Assembly (NCBI GenBank): GCA_009773515.1
Contig: WSXX01000007.1
Location: 113,227 to 177,226 of the forward strand
Source of the DNA: Bacteroidota bacterium
GTDB lineage: Bacteria > Bacteroidota > Bacteroidia > Bacteroidales > Lentimicrobiaceae
Reading direction: 5' to 3'
DNA length: 64,000 nucleotides
The notes under the pieces: generated by a model
Databases searched by the model: none
What the model was told of the DNA's origin: nothing
What the model saw: only the letters and a program-made list of their open reading frames with translations
Part shown: positions 7,748-16,302 of the stretch, in pieces
Numbering within the stretch: the stretch's first letter is position 1
Layout of the letters: every line of letters starts with the position of its first letter
Translations under genes and position numbers: made by a program

Positions 7748-9940
7748 ATGCCAACCGCCATTTCAGTTCTAAACCAGATTTTCCGCAGCACCCTGAACAG
7801 TTATACCATGGTTTTTTTCTCAAAAAACCGTTGGTTTGGCGCAATTCTTTTTGCTGTAACTTTTTTCGACCTTCATGCCGGGGCTGCAGGATTTATCGCA
7901 TTGGTAACTGCCAATGCTTTTGCCTGGGCACTGGGATTGAACCGGGCAAATATACTTTCAGGTTTTTATGGTTTCAATGCTTTACTTGTCGGATTGGGAA
8001 TGGGAATCTCATTCCAGCCAATACCGCAATTTTATGTTCTTTTGGTTTCTGTTGCGCTTGCTACCCTGCTTCTAACTCTTGCTTTTGAAGGTGTTCTGGG
8101 TAAATACGGACTTCCGTTTCTAACTTTTCCTTTTCTGCTTTCGTTATGGCTGGCAACGCTTGCCGCACGAAATTACAGTTCATTGCTTCAAGGAGAAGGA
8201 GACATTTACACCATGAATGCCATTTATGAAAGAGGCGGTCCTGCGGTTGTGAATATTTACCAATGGTTTTCAGATGTTGACTGGCCTGATTTCGTAAAAA
8301 CTTATTTTAAGTCTCTTGGAGCCATATTTTTTCAGTATCACCTTTTTGCCGGGTTGCTTATTGCAGCAGGTCTCCTGATTTATTCACGGATTGCCTTTCT
8401 GCTTTCAATCCTTGGGTTTGCTTCTGCATGGGGGTTTTACCTGCTGATTGGCGCCAATATGAATGAGCTGAATTATGGCTTTATCGGATTCAATCACATT
8501 CTTTCAGCCATAGCAATTGGTGGTTTTTTTATGGTGGCATCAAAATGGTCATTCATGTGGGTGATTCTGGTAACACCGATTATTTCTATTCTCACCGGAG
8601 GGTTCTCCGAATTGCTGAATACATTGCAGCTACCTGTTTATTCCCTCCCTTTTAATATTGTGGTATTGCTTTTCCTGTATGCCATGAAATTCAGAGAGCG
8701 CATGGTTTTAAAACCAGAAACAGTATTGATACAATACTACTCACCTGAAAAGAATCTCTATATTGGCCAAAACTCCCGGCAACGTTTTAAATACCGGGGA
8801 TACCTGCCCGTAAACCTTCCGTTTTTTGGCACATGGACAGTAAATCAAGCCCATAATGGTGAGCACACGCATAAAGAAGAATGGCGTCATGCATGGGATT
8901 TTGTAATTACCGACGAAAATGGAAAAGAGTTTCATGGCGACGGCCTGGAAGCCGCAGATTATTATTGTTTCAATAAACCGGTAATTGCACCTGCCGATGG
9001 CTGGATAGAAGAAGTTGTTAATAATGTGGATGACAATGCAATTGGCAATTCAAACCTGAACCAAAACTGGGGAAATACCATTGTAATCAAACACAGCGAA
9101 TGGCTTTATACCACAATCTGCCATCTAAAATCAGGAAGCATTAAAGTAACTCCGGGAACATGGGTAAACAAAGGACAGGTTTTGGCTGCCTGCGGAAACT
9201 CCGGCCGGTCTCCATATCCACATCTCCACTTTCAGGTACAATCAACGCCTTATATCGGATCACCAACAATCAATTATCCGGTTTCACAATTCATCAGCCA
9301 TTCAGGCAAAACACAACTTAAATATTTCGAAGTTCCGGTTCTTGGTGAACAGGTCAGTAATGTTGTTCAGGAACCTGCATTGGTAAAGGCTTTTCACTTT
9401 GTTCCCGGACAAATCATTGAGTTTGCTTGCAATACCGATGTTTCTTATTCCGGCAGCTGGAAAGTTGTGGTTGATATCTATAAAAACCAATACCTCCAGG
9501 ACCAGAAAACAGGGGCAAAGGCATATTTCTACATGGATGGTTCACTGTTCTTTTTCAACCATTACGAAGGTTCACAAAAATGCATGTTGTATTACTTCTA
9601 TCTTGCAGCCTTTAAAGTGCCTTTGGCGCAATATGAAGATATTAATATCAGTGATATTTTTCCGCCTTCTTCCTTTTCATCATCTCCGATAAGGGTATTA
9701 CATGATTTTATAGCTCCTTTCCGGATATTTATAATTCCGGCTTATCAACTTAATTTCCACGAACTTACTGAAGATCTGAGTGGAAACAGGGTGGTAGTGG
9801 CATCACGTTGCTACCTCAAAGTTGCCGGATTTAATAGTCTTGATTACAGGTTCATTATTGAAATTTCTTCAGATAAATTGCAATCGTTTGGCATAACTTC
9901 AAAATCCTTTAATGCAAATATTACTTTCACAAAATCATGA
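7748..9940 (+). CDS. Urea transporter fused to an M23-family peptidase domain
   Basis: A 730-residue two-part protein. Residues 1 to about 320 are a polytopic membrane domain of the urea transporter (UT) family, with repeated hydrophobic helices and the segment LNRANILSGFYGFNALLVGLG; LTFPFLLSLWLATLA is the family's L-P-x-x-T-x-P-F-like region. Residues of about 370-520 are an M23/LytM metallopeptidase domain: H381 and D384 in WRHAWDF, H459 in CHLKSG and the H-x-H motif at H492/H494 in PYPHLHFQVQ. The last 210 residues are beta-rich and unassigned. M23 enzymes cut peptidoglycan cross-links. The first-histidine spacing is H-A-W-D, not the usual H-x-G-x-D, so catalysis is not certain. The stop overlaps the next gene's ATG by four bases. 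Confidence 0.85.
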   Translation: MPTAISVLNQIFRSTLNSYTMVFFSKNRWFGAILFAVTFFDLHAGAAGFIALVTANAFAWALGLNRANILSGFYGFNALLVGLGMGISFQPIPQFYVLLVSVALATLLLTLAFEGVLGKYGLPFLTFPFLLSLWLATLAARNYSSLLQGEGDIYTMNAIYERGGPAVVNIYQWFSDVDWPDFVKTYFKSLGAIFFQYHLFAGLLIAAGLLIYSRIAFLLSILGFASAWGFYLLIGANMNELNYGFIGFNHILSAIAIGGFFMVASKWSFMWVILVTPIISILTGGFSELLNTLQLPVYSLPFNIVVLLFLYAMKFRERMVLKPETVLIQYYSPEKNLYIGQNSRQRFKYRGYLPVNLPFFGTWTVNQAHNGEHTHKEEWRHAWDFVITDENGKEFHGDGLEAADYYCFNKPVIAPADGWIEEVVNNVDDNAIGNSNLNQNWGNTIVIKHSEWLYTTICHLKSGSIKVTPGTWVNKGQVLAACGNSGRSPYPHLHFQVQSTPYIGSPTINYPVSQFISHSGKTQLKYFEVPVLGEQVSNVVQEPALVKAFHFVPGQIIEFACNTDVSYSGSWKVVVDIYKNQYLQDQKTGAKAYFYMDGSLFFFNHYEGSQKCMLYYFYLAAFKVPLAQYEDINISDIFPPSSFSSSPIRVLHDFIAPFRIFIIPAYQLNFHELTEDLSGNRVVVASRCYLKVAGFNSLDYRFIIEISSDKLQSFGITSKSFNANITFTKS

Positions 9941-11280
9941 AGTTCATGCCTAAATCCATAAAGTTTTTGTTTTGTCTTGTTTTTGTTTCATGCATAACAC
10001 CATACGTGAAAGCAGAAAAATTGAAAGCTGAAAACTACGAAAGCCTTACTTTCAGGCTTTACAGTGAGCAGAAATGGGATAGCCTTTTGCTGATTGGCGA
10101 AAGAGCAATTGCTGAGGGCTATGACTATTTTTATATCAGAGCCAGGGTTGGAATAGCGGCTTTTGAACTGCAAAAGTTCATCCGGGCTTCAAACCACTTC
10201 GAAGCAGCACTTGAGTTTAACAATAATGATGAATTTATTTCCGGTGCACTTTACCATGCTTATTTATACAGTGGGCGGGTGGATGAGGCACGGATTTTTC
10301 TGAGCACATTGCCGGCCTCTCTCGCTCAAACAATAAACAGCAGATCCGGCAAACCATTGATATACATGGAAACCGGCCCCGCAATCTCTGATCATGTGAA
10401 GCAGTTCGAAATATCGAGGCAAACCGGAAACGGACTCTATTCAGAAGCTTACCTGAACAAAAATTCTTATTATTTCCTGGCAGGAGCAGTAATTCCGGTT
10501 GGTTACAAATTTTCGGTAAATGCAGCTTTTTCTGCAATGAATTTTAACAAAGAACGAAGGGTTGATATTACATTTTTTGACTCACTTAGAGGGGATTATT
10601 CTGTTTCACAAGTCGAAGCTTACCTCTCTCCATCATTCCTCACGGGAAAAGGAAAATTCAGAATAAGCCCTGCTTTCAGACTGGCCAATGTTAGAATGGA
10701 TAATCCCTTGAACAGCGATGATTCAATTGTTCAAAAAATGATCGGCTCACCGGGAACGACATCCTATAATGATATTGGCTTTGGCGGAGAAATCAGTTAT
10801 CTGGCACCATTTTGGGTAGCTACCGCTGGCTTATGGTCGCTCCAGATTGATAATAATGAATATACTCAGGCTACTGCCTCTTTGTTTGTCAGGCCACTTG
10901 GAAACCTCAACCTTTACACATATTCAGCAGTTACGTTAAAAAAAACGCAAGGCTCTAAACAATTCATTGTCAGCCAGCTTGTTGGCGGAAAATTATTTGG
11001 AAATTTATGGGGCGAAACTTTTTTAACAATAGGTGACTTTTCCGGTACCGGCGAAAACAACCTGCAGGTGTTTTACAACTCCTTCGATAAGCTGAAAAGC
11101 AGATATGGCGCCCGTTTGATCCTCAATGTTAACGATTACCTGAAATTCAGTATAAGAGGTCAGGTATTTGTCAGGGAGGGTACAGAACTATTTTTTACCG
11201 AAACCGGCAAATCCGGAATTTATTCTTACAATTACCAAACACTTAGTATCACAGGAGGAATATCATGGAATCTTCAATAA
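9937..11280 (+). CDS. TPR plus YaiO-like outer membrane beta-barrel protein
   Basis: A 447-residue exported protein. A signal peptide is seen at the N-terminus (hydrophobic core FLFCLVFVSCITPYVKA). Residues of about 25-125 form helical TPR-like repeats (YFYIRARVGIAAFELQKF). From about residue 140 to the end, alternating aromatic and hydrophobic strands such as YYFLAGAVIPVGYKFSVNAAF end in ISWNLQ, the pattern of an outer membrane beta-barrel with a terminal strand, as in YaiO. The start overlaps the transporter/peptidase stop (ATGA) and the end overlaps the next gene by 16 bases. It is probably co-translated with both and may form an envelope complex with them. Confidence 0.75.
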   Translation: MKFMPKSIKFLFCLVFVSCITPYVKAEKLKAENYESLTFRLYSEQKWDSLLLIGERAIAEGYDYFYIRARVGIAAFELQKFIRASNHFEAALEFNNNDEFISGALYHAYLYSGRVDEARIFLSTLPASLAQTINSRSGKPLIYMETGPAISDHVKQFEISRQTGNGLYSEAYLNKNSYYFLAGAVIPVGYKFSVNAAFSAMNFNKERRVDITFFDSLRGDYSVSQVEAYLSPSFLTGKGKFRISPAFRLANVRMDNPLNSDDSIVQKMIGSPGTTSYNDIGFGGEISYLAPFWVATAGLWSLQIDNNEYTQATASLFVRPLGNLNLYTYSAVTLKKTQGSKQFIVSQLVGGKLFGNLWGETFLTIGDFSGTGENNLQVFYNSFDKLKSRYGARLILNVNDYLKFSIRGQVFVREGTELFFTETGKSGIYSYNYQTLSITGGISWNLQ

Positions 11281-11894
11281 GAAAAATTGCAATAATCGTG
11301 ATCTGTCTGATCACCGTGTCAGCAACTGATTTGTTTGCTCAGGAAAAGGTCTCAATGGAAGAAGTTTTTAAAAATAGCTACACCTACGAGAATAATGCAG
11401 AGTATTCAAAAGCAATTGAAGTCCTTAAAAAAGTGTACGATGAGTCTTCCTATGAAATTAACCTACGGCTGGGATGGTTAAGTTATCAGTCGGGGCAATT
11501 CACCGATGCAATAGCTTTCTACAACAAATGCATAATTCTTATGCCTTTGTCTGTTGAAGCACGACTTGGGTTTGTGTTACCGGCAGCTGCAGTTGGAAAC
11601 TGGAATCAGGTAATTACCCGATACAATGAAGTACTGAAAATTGATCCCAATAATTATACGGTAAATTATCGCATGGGGATGATTTATTATGGCAGGCAGG
11701 ACTATCAGACTTCCTATAAATTCTTTGAGAGAATTGCCAATCTTTATCCTTTTGATTACGATGCCTTGCTTATGTTTGGATGGACCAATTACCGCATGGG
11801 TAAATTACGTGAAGCAAAAGTCCTTTTCGGGAAAGCACTGATGAATAAACCCGGTGATTCATCGGCGAAAGAAGGTTATGATCTTATAAAATAA
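11265..11894 (+). CDS. Exported TPR protein
   Basis: A 209-residue protein with an N-terminal signal peptide (hydrophobic IAIIVICLITVSATDLFAQ, likely cleavage after the alanine). About four to five tetratricopeptide repeats follow, seen in YSKAIEVLKKVYDES, DAIAFYNKCIILMP, WNQVITRYNEVLKIDP and REAKVLFGKALMNKP, each followed by N/D-Y patterns. It is most likely periplasmic and mediates protein-protein contact. It is the last gene of the sigma factor/transporter/barrel operon. It starts inside the preceding gene, after ggaggaat, a good Shine-Dalgarno for this phylum. Confidence 0.8.
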   Translation: MESSIRKIAIIVICLITVSATDLFAQEKVSMEEVFKNSYTYENNAEYSKAIEVLKKVYDESSYEINLRLGWLSYQSGQFTDAIAFYNKCIILMPLSVEARLGFVLPAAAVGNWNQVITRYNEVLKIDPNNYTVNYRMGMIYYGRQDYQTSYKFFERIANLYPFDYDALLMFGWTNYRMGKLREAKVLFGKALMNKPGDSSAKEGYDLIK

Positions 11895-11925
11895 GACATC
11901 TTTCTGAGGGGCAGCTGCTTCATAG

Positions 11926-12528
11926 TCATTCTCTTACGAATGGCACAAACCTCACGGGCAGCAGATTTTTCTTTACAATTTTCCCCTTTTCTTTGGTTGC
12001 CAATACCAATGTTTGCACACTGCCTGGTTTTCCGAGCGGTATAACCATTTGCCCACCCTCTTTCAACTGTGCGAATAAGGGTGGCGGAATCTCTGCTGCT
12101 GCTGCCGTTACAACAATGGCATCAAAAGGCCCGTGCTCAGGCCAGCCTGCAAACCCATCACCGATTTTTACAAAAATGTTTTTATACCCAAGTTTTTTGA
12201 GAAGTGCTGTTGATTGTTTACCCAAAGGCTCTACTATCTCAATAGTGAATACGCTGTCAACAATTTCAGCAAGCACTGCGGCCTGGTAACCCGAACCGGT
12301 GCCTATTTCAAGCACTTTCATGCCTTTAGCCGGACGTATGGCAGCAGTCATATAAGCAACCATATACGGCTGGGATATGGTCTGCTCAAAGCCGATAGGC
12401 AAAGGCATATCCCAGTAAGCCTGCGATTTCAGATTTTCCGGAACAAACAAATGACGGGGAACCTTTCGCATTGCTTTCAGGGTTGCCGCATCTTTGATGC
12501 CCTCATCGGCAATCTGTGTCTTTACCAT
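11926..12528 (-). CDS. pcm: Protein-L-isoaspartate O-methyltransferase
   Basis: A 200-residue S-adenosylmethionine-dependent methyltransferase that repairs isoaspartyl residues. Family features are AMRKVPRHLFVPENL, the substrate region PIGFEQTISQPYMVAYMT, SAM motif I VLEIGTGSGYQAAVLAE, and FDAIVVTAAAAEIPPPL; the end QTLVLATKEK is standard. Length fits the cytosolic form. Upstream in the same frame, an ATG at 12660 begins a 37-codon signal-peptide-like sequence that ends at an amber codon (12547-12549), then AVAREN leads directly into this start. The R-E-N-M-V junction is normal family sequence, so the true gene may be an exported pcm broken by one stop codon. Confidence 0.9.
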   Translation of the reverse strand: MVKTQIADEGIKDAATLKAMRKVPRHLFVPENLKSQAYWDMPLPIGFEQTISQPYMVAYMTAAIRPAKGMKVLEIGTGSGYQAAVLAEIVDSVFTIEIVEPLGKQSTALLKKLGYKNIFVKIGDGFAGWPEHGPFDAIVVTAAAAEIPPPLFAQLKEGGQMVIPLGKPGSVQTLVLATKEKGKIVKKNLLPVRFVPFVRE

Positions 12529-12660
12529 ATTCTCACGGGCAACAGCCTAAGAATCCTGTCCATAGAGTGGTGTCATTTCAAAAAAGATTAGGAATAAAAT
12601 GGCTAAGGTTAAAAAGCCTGCTGAAAAGTTTTTTAAACCAGGGCAGATATGTACTTTCAT
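12529..12660 (-). pseudogene. Signal-peptide segment of pcm, separated by an in-frame amber codon
   Basis: From the ATG at 12660 the frame reads MKVHICPGLKNF, a long hydrophobic core (SAGFLTLAILFLIFF), EMTPLYGQDS, TAG at 12549-12547, then AVAREN and the pcm body. A positively charged start, hydrophobic core and Y-G-Q cleavage region make a normal Bacteroidetes signal peptide. The remaining residues between the TAG and the annotated start match family sequence. The TAG could be a real nonsense mutation, a sequencing error, or a readthrough site. Without it the protein would be 245 codons and exported. Confidence 0.6.
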
Positions 12661-12777
12661 GGCCTAAAGATAGTAATTATCAGGCCATTATGCAAGTAAT
12701 TTGAAGATGTGAATTTCTTTCCCGCCCTGTTTATGCCCTCCAATATTCTTCCGATTCAGGAATCATACCGTTCAGAA

Positions 12778-13704
12778 TTACTTACCTTTCCTTAACTCCT
12801 CTACCAGTTTTTTTACTCCGTCAGCCGGCGATATTGGCTTATAGCTAAAGCGATTATTGAACTTATTGCTGTTAAAGAAATAATCCCGGTCATACTGGTA
12901 ATTCATTTCTTTCATCTCCTTAAGCACAGGAATAAACAGTCCCAAAATTGCCAGCATCCAGTCGGGAAGGACACTGATTTTTGGTTCAACACCCATTTCA
13001 TTGGCAAACAAAGTAATCCAGTCTTTTCCGGTAAGTCTGGCATCAGAAGTCGGCAAATGCCATATCTGACCATAAGCATCGGGGGCATTTCCAAGTTTGG
13101 CGGTTCCCAGGGCTGCATCGATTGTATTTGTGAAGCTGTGAATTTTATCAGTTTTTGAAAACCAGTTGGCTTTTTTTCCTTTAATGAAGTTTTTATAAAC
13201 CATCTCTACCAGCACACTGTTCGTTGGTCCGATAAAATCAGCAGATCGGGCGATAAGAGCCGTTATCTTACCGGATTTCATTTCATCAAGCAGCATCTGT
13301 ACCACCTGTGTTCTTACTTCTCCTTTCCGGCTGGTTGGTCTTGTGGGTATTTCTTCGGTCATATTTGCGAGGAAATCACGATCATACATATATACATTGT
13401 CAAAAAATACGAGTTTTGCCCCGTTCTTTTTGCAGCTATCAATTACATTGCGCATGATGAGCGGCCACTGTTTCTGCCAGACACTGGCCTTATATTCAAT
13501 GCCAACTACCAGATAAACTATATCTGATCCTTCCACGGCGCGGTCAACGTGGCTGGCAGATGTCAGATCTGCTGACATCAGCTGATCGCTATTATTCACC
13601 GCTTTGGGGTTTCGGCTTACTAACCGGATATCGTTTGTGTAAGTATGCAGTTGAATGGCAAGTTCTTTGCCTATAGCGCCACCGGCACCGAGTATGGTTT
13701 GCAT
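12778..13704 (-). CDS. NAD-dependent epimerase/dehydratase family protein
   Basis: A 308-residue extended short-chain dehydrogenase/reductase. The N-terminus carries the nucleotide-binding glycine motif ILGAGGAIGKELA, then ADLTSASHVDRAVEGSDIVYLVVG. The active-site region has FFDNVYMYD, where the usual Y-x-x-x-K is not clear, so it may be an atypical SDR or NmrA-like sensor and not a sugar epimerase. The C-terminal half contains FIGPTNSVLVEMVYKN. It is transcribed alone. The substrate is unknown. Confidence 0.82.
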   Translation of the reverse strand: MQTILGAGGAIGKELAIQLHTYTNDIRLVSRNPKAVNNSDQLMSADLTSASHVDRAVEGSDIVYLVVGIEYKASVWQKQWPLIMRNVIDSCKKNGAKLVFFDNVYMYDRDFLANMTEEIPTRPTSRKGEVRTQVVQMLLDEMKSGKITALIARSADFIGPTNSVLVEMVYKNFIKGKKANWFSKTDKIHSFTNTIDAALGTAKLGNAPDAYGQIWHLPTSDARLTGKDWITLFANEMGVEPKISVLPDWMLAILGLFIPVLKEMKEMNYQYDRDYFFNSNKFNNRFSYKPISPADGVKKLVEELRKGK

Positions 13705-13830
13705 GTTATATCAGGTTTTATTGGTTTCTAACAGATTATCAAATGAATAGTTTTAAAAAGATCATTGTTGTCCGGAGAAAATAAGGGATTCTTCACAGAA
13801 AAGTTTTGTTGACTGTTAAAAACTCAAGAA

Positions 13831-13863
13831 GACCTAACAAGTCGAAAGAAGACTTGTTAGGTC
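13831..13863. repeat. Perfect 13-bp palindromic hairpin
   Basis: gacctaacaagtc (13831-13843) and gacttgttaggtc (13851-13863) are exact reverse complements around a 7-base loop. It lies between the epimerase start and the end of the convergently placed lipoprotein gene. Similar 'acctaaca' palindromes are scattered through many Bacteroidetes genomes. It may act as a weak terminator for the lipoprotein gene, although no clean T-run follows on that strand. Confidence 0.7.
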
Positions 13864-13929
13864 GAATTTTTACTTACAACGTTCGCTTCGTTCTCACGTT
13901 TGTGTTCGACAAACACAATTCTAAAGAAC

Positions 13930-15984
13930 CTATTTCAAGGCTTTCAGTGCTTCGGCAGCGGCATTCAGGGTTGGCTCAATGGCAATTTCCTGTCCGACTG
14001 CACCTTTCATCCAGGTTTGTGGAATCAGGCGGCCTTGTGTGTACATGCGATCAAATTCTGCAGCCAGTGGCTTTCCTTTTACCTGCTGCTCTACCTGAAA
14101 TTCAATAATGTGACCCATTGGGTAATTTGAAAGATAAAGCGGGTTATCGATCATGTGAGAGTATATGGCAAGTATGGGCTCATCGTTTCCGCCAAGCACC
14201 GGCGCATAATAACTGTTCCACACTTCTTTGGCAGCAGCTATAACAGCTTCCTTCAACTGAGCAGGAGTGGCTTCAGGATTGGCATACATCCATTTCCAAA
14301 CTTTCATATCTACAAGTGATACACCCATTATTTCGTAACTTCCCCAGAAGTTGTCCAATGCCATCATATGATCTTTATTGGGATCGGCATTTGGTAATCC
14401 AAGCAACTCCAGGTCGCGTTTCTGGAAAAGAAAAGCAACCGCTTCGGTAAAAGCGGTATTCGGAACACCTTGCAGCATATAATAATCCACATCGTTTATG
14501 GTTACTGTCTGTTCCACATTGTGCCCGAATTCATGTATTGCAATGTTATAGCCTTTATAATCCATGCCGTTTGCTCCGATACGGGTACGCAGGCGAGCAA
14601 TGTCGTTGCGCATTTCAGCACCCCATGCATGACCTGCTCCGCGCGATGGGTCAACAGAAATCAAAGAAGTAATTTCTGCGGCTTTTTGCTCATCCCATCC
14701 CAGTTTTACCAGAATGTTCGGCAGATCGGCTTCAAAGGCTTTGGGATTGGGATACTTTTTTGAAGTGATGGCAGTGAGCTGTTCCTCAGGAACACCACCG
14801 CGCGATTTAAATCCGTTGTACCAGATATCGAATGGCTGCAAGGGGCGACCAAGACGACTGCTGATGTATTCGGCAACTTCTTTCACCTGTGCAGATGATA
14901 CAAATTCGGTAAACAAACGCTCAACATCCTCCTGCGGAATTTCCATTCCACCCTCAAATGCCCTGCTGATGTATGTTGGGAAATTCGGATTGTAAGCATC
15001 AATGGCTTTCATTGCATGAAAATTATTGAGCAGAACTTCATAGCGTTTGTCTGGCTCCGGAGTTGCAGTTGCCTCCGCACCATCTTTAAAGATTTTATTT
15101 TCAATCGGGTTCCAGGTGTAATCGCCTTTATTTATTACCTGTTGCGGAATACTCTGATCGATAATGCGTTTCATAACGGTGTAAATCATCTGCTGTTTCA
15201 CCAGTCCGTTTTCGCCTGCATAATTCGATTTCAGTTCATCGCGCAATCCCCAGTGAGTAATCAGTTTCATATCATCCGGAAAAAGGGTTTCTCCTTTTTC
15301 GTTCAGCAGCTTGCCCATGAAAATGTTGTATTCCGAAATATAGGTATCTGCCGCAGTAAGAATTTGTGATGCATTCTGAATGATTTCAGCCGGAACACGC
15401 GAAGTAAAACGGTCGCCCATACGTGCATAAGCCCAATCTCTCCGGCTCCAGTTAACACCAAGGTCGGTTTTCTCTTTTAGTGAATAGAAAGGAAAGTTCA
15501 GCGCGGTAAGGAATGCGATTTTGTTGTTAAAAAAATCATCGGTAAGATGTGCTGCAGGATTATAACTGCCAAACATCATATCAACCGGCTCAATTTCAGG
15601 ACCTTCAATGTGCAGAGGCTCTTTCAGCATAACATCCATTTTGTGGAAGTAGCCGTTGAATACCTCAAAATTGCGTTCTAGTTTTGTGTAAAGGTTTTCA
15701 AGTGCTGAATCTTCAGCCAGGAAATTTTCGGTACAGAAAACTTCAAAATCAGCCGTAGTTCCGTCACTTTCGCGCCAGAGTTCTGCAACCTGTTTTACTC
15801 CTCTTTCAATACGGAATTTTGCATCGTTGCCATGCAAATCGGTGAGTGCTTTGATAACTTTTTCCACAGTCGTTTGTTCAATAAATGCTTTTACGGGTTC
15901 ATCGGTAACAGCCGCTTGCTTCTTGCTGCAGCCTCCTATGGCAAACAGTGTTGCCATAGCCATGAAAATGATAATGTTACGCAT
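13930..15984 (-). CDS. Lipoprotein gluzincin metallopeptidase
   Basis: A 684-residue protein with a lipoprotein signal: hydrophobic start and lipobox AIGGC with the cysteine at residue 19. The zinc site is HEFGH (H484, E485, H488), followed 25 residues later by a glutamate (E514) in FTEAVAF. This gives the HExxH-x(25)-E pattern of gluzincins such as M3-type oligopeptidases. A mostly helical fold is predicted over the rest. It should sit in the periplasm or outer membrane and cut peptides. It has a good -7 promoter element just upstream. The exact peptidase family is not settled; M3-like or M49-like are the alternatives. Confidence 0.8.
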   Translation of the reverse strand: MRNIIIFMAMATLFAIGGCSKKQAAVTDEPVKAFIEQTTVEKVIKALTDLHGNDAKFRIERGVKQVAELWRESDGTTADFEVFCTENFLAEDSALENLYTKLERNFEVFNGYFHKMDVMLKEPLHIEGPEIEPVDMMFGSYNPAAHLTDDFFNNKIAFLTALNFPFYSLKEKTDLGVNWSRRDWAYARMGDRFTSRVPAEIIQNASQILTAADTYISEYNIFMGKLLNEKGETLFPDDMKLITHWGLRDELKSNYAGENGLVKQQMIYTVMKRIIDQSIPQQVINKGDYTWNPIENKIFKDGAEATATPEPDKRYEVLLNNFHAMKAIDAYNPNFPTYISRAFEGGMEIPQEDVERLFTEFVSSAQVKEVAEYISSRLGRPLQPFDIWYNGFKSRGGVPEEQLTAITSKKYPNPKAFEADLPNILVKLGWDEQKAAEITSLISVDPSRGAGHAWGAEMRNDIARLRTRIGANGMDYKGYNIAIHEFGHNVEQTVTINDVDYYMLQGVPNTAFTEAVAFLFQKRDLELLGLPNADPNKDHMMALDNFWGSYEIMGVSLVDMKVWKWMYANPEATPAQLKEAVIAAAKEVWNSYYAPVLGGNDEPILAIYSHMIDNPLYLSNYPMGHIIEFQVEQQVKGKPLAAEFDRMYTQGRLIPQTWMKGAVGQEIAIEPTLNAAAEALKALK

Positions 15985-16008
15985 GTCAGAGTATTTTTAG
16001 GGTTGGTA

Positions 16009-16016
16009 CAAAAGTA
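16009..16016 (-). promoter_or_regulatory. -7 element of the lipoprotein peptidase gene
   Basis: On the reverse strand this reads TACTTTTG, a match to TAnnTTTG, 24 bases before the lipoprotein ATG. No TTG at the usual -33 spacing is visible. Confidence 0.5.
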
Positions 16017-16112
16017 TGAAATTGGTTCAATCTGATGATAATTTTAAATTGAAAATGTGGTGAAAATTAATGTATTCCCTAAAATCCGCAAGAATATCGA
16101 TGACTCGTTGAA

Positions 16113-16181
16113 AGTCAGGGCTTGACTTGATTTTAGCTTGTTTTTGCAAAACGTTTGTTTTCAATTAGTCAAACCCTGACT
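16113..16181. repeat. 15-bp imperfect inverted repeat
   Basis: agtcagggcttgact (16113-16127) pairs with agtcaaaccctgact (16167-16181) with one mismatch across a 39-base spacer. It lies between the two divergent genes. It could be an operator pair or the remains of a small mobile palindrome. Confidence 0.55.
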
Positions 16182-16270
16182 TGCTGATTTTAGTTATTCC
16201 TGCTTTGAAAATTGAACCTTGCTTTGTAGAAGGCATTTAACTCTTATCAGACCTTTCGCCATAAACTTTG

Positions 16271-16278
16271 TAACTTTG
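16271..16278 (+). promoter_or_regulatory. -7 element of ubiE
   Basis: TAACTTTG matches the Bacteroidetes -7 consensus and lies 24 bases before the ATG of ubiE, the normal spacing for a short leader. No -33 TTG is clear. Confidence 0.6.
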
Positions 16279-16302
16279 CAACGCAATAATTAATAAGAAA
16301 GA

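Larger units (their letters stand above)
15985..16302. other. Divergent promoter region between lipoprotein peptidase and ubiE
   Basis: There is no gene here. It holds a -7 element for each flanking gene and a 15-bp imperfect inverted repeat, each listed separately. Confidence 0.6.

Noticed and set aside
12214..12591. An ORF on the forward strand opposite pcm
   Set aside because: It is a shadow of pcm; its sequence shows no family motif.
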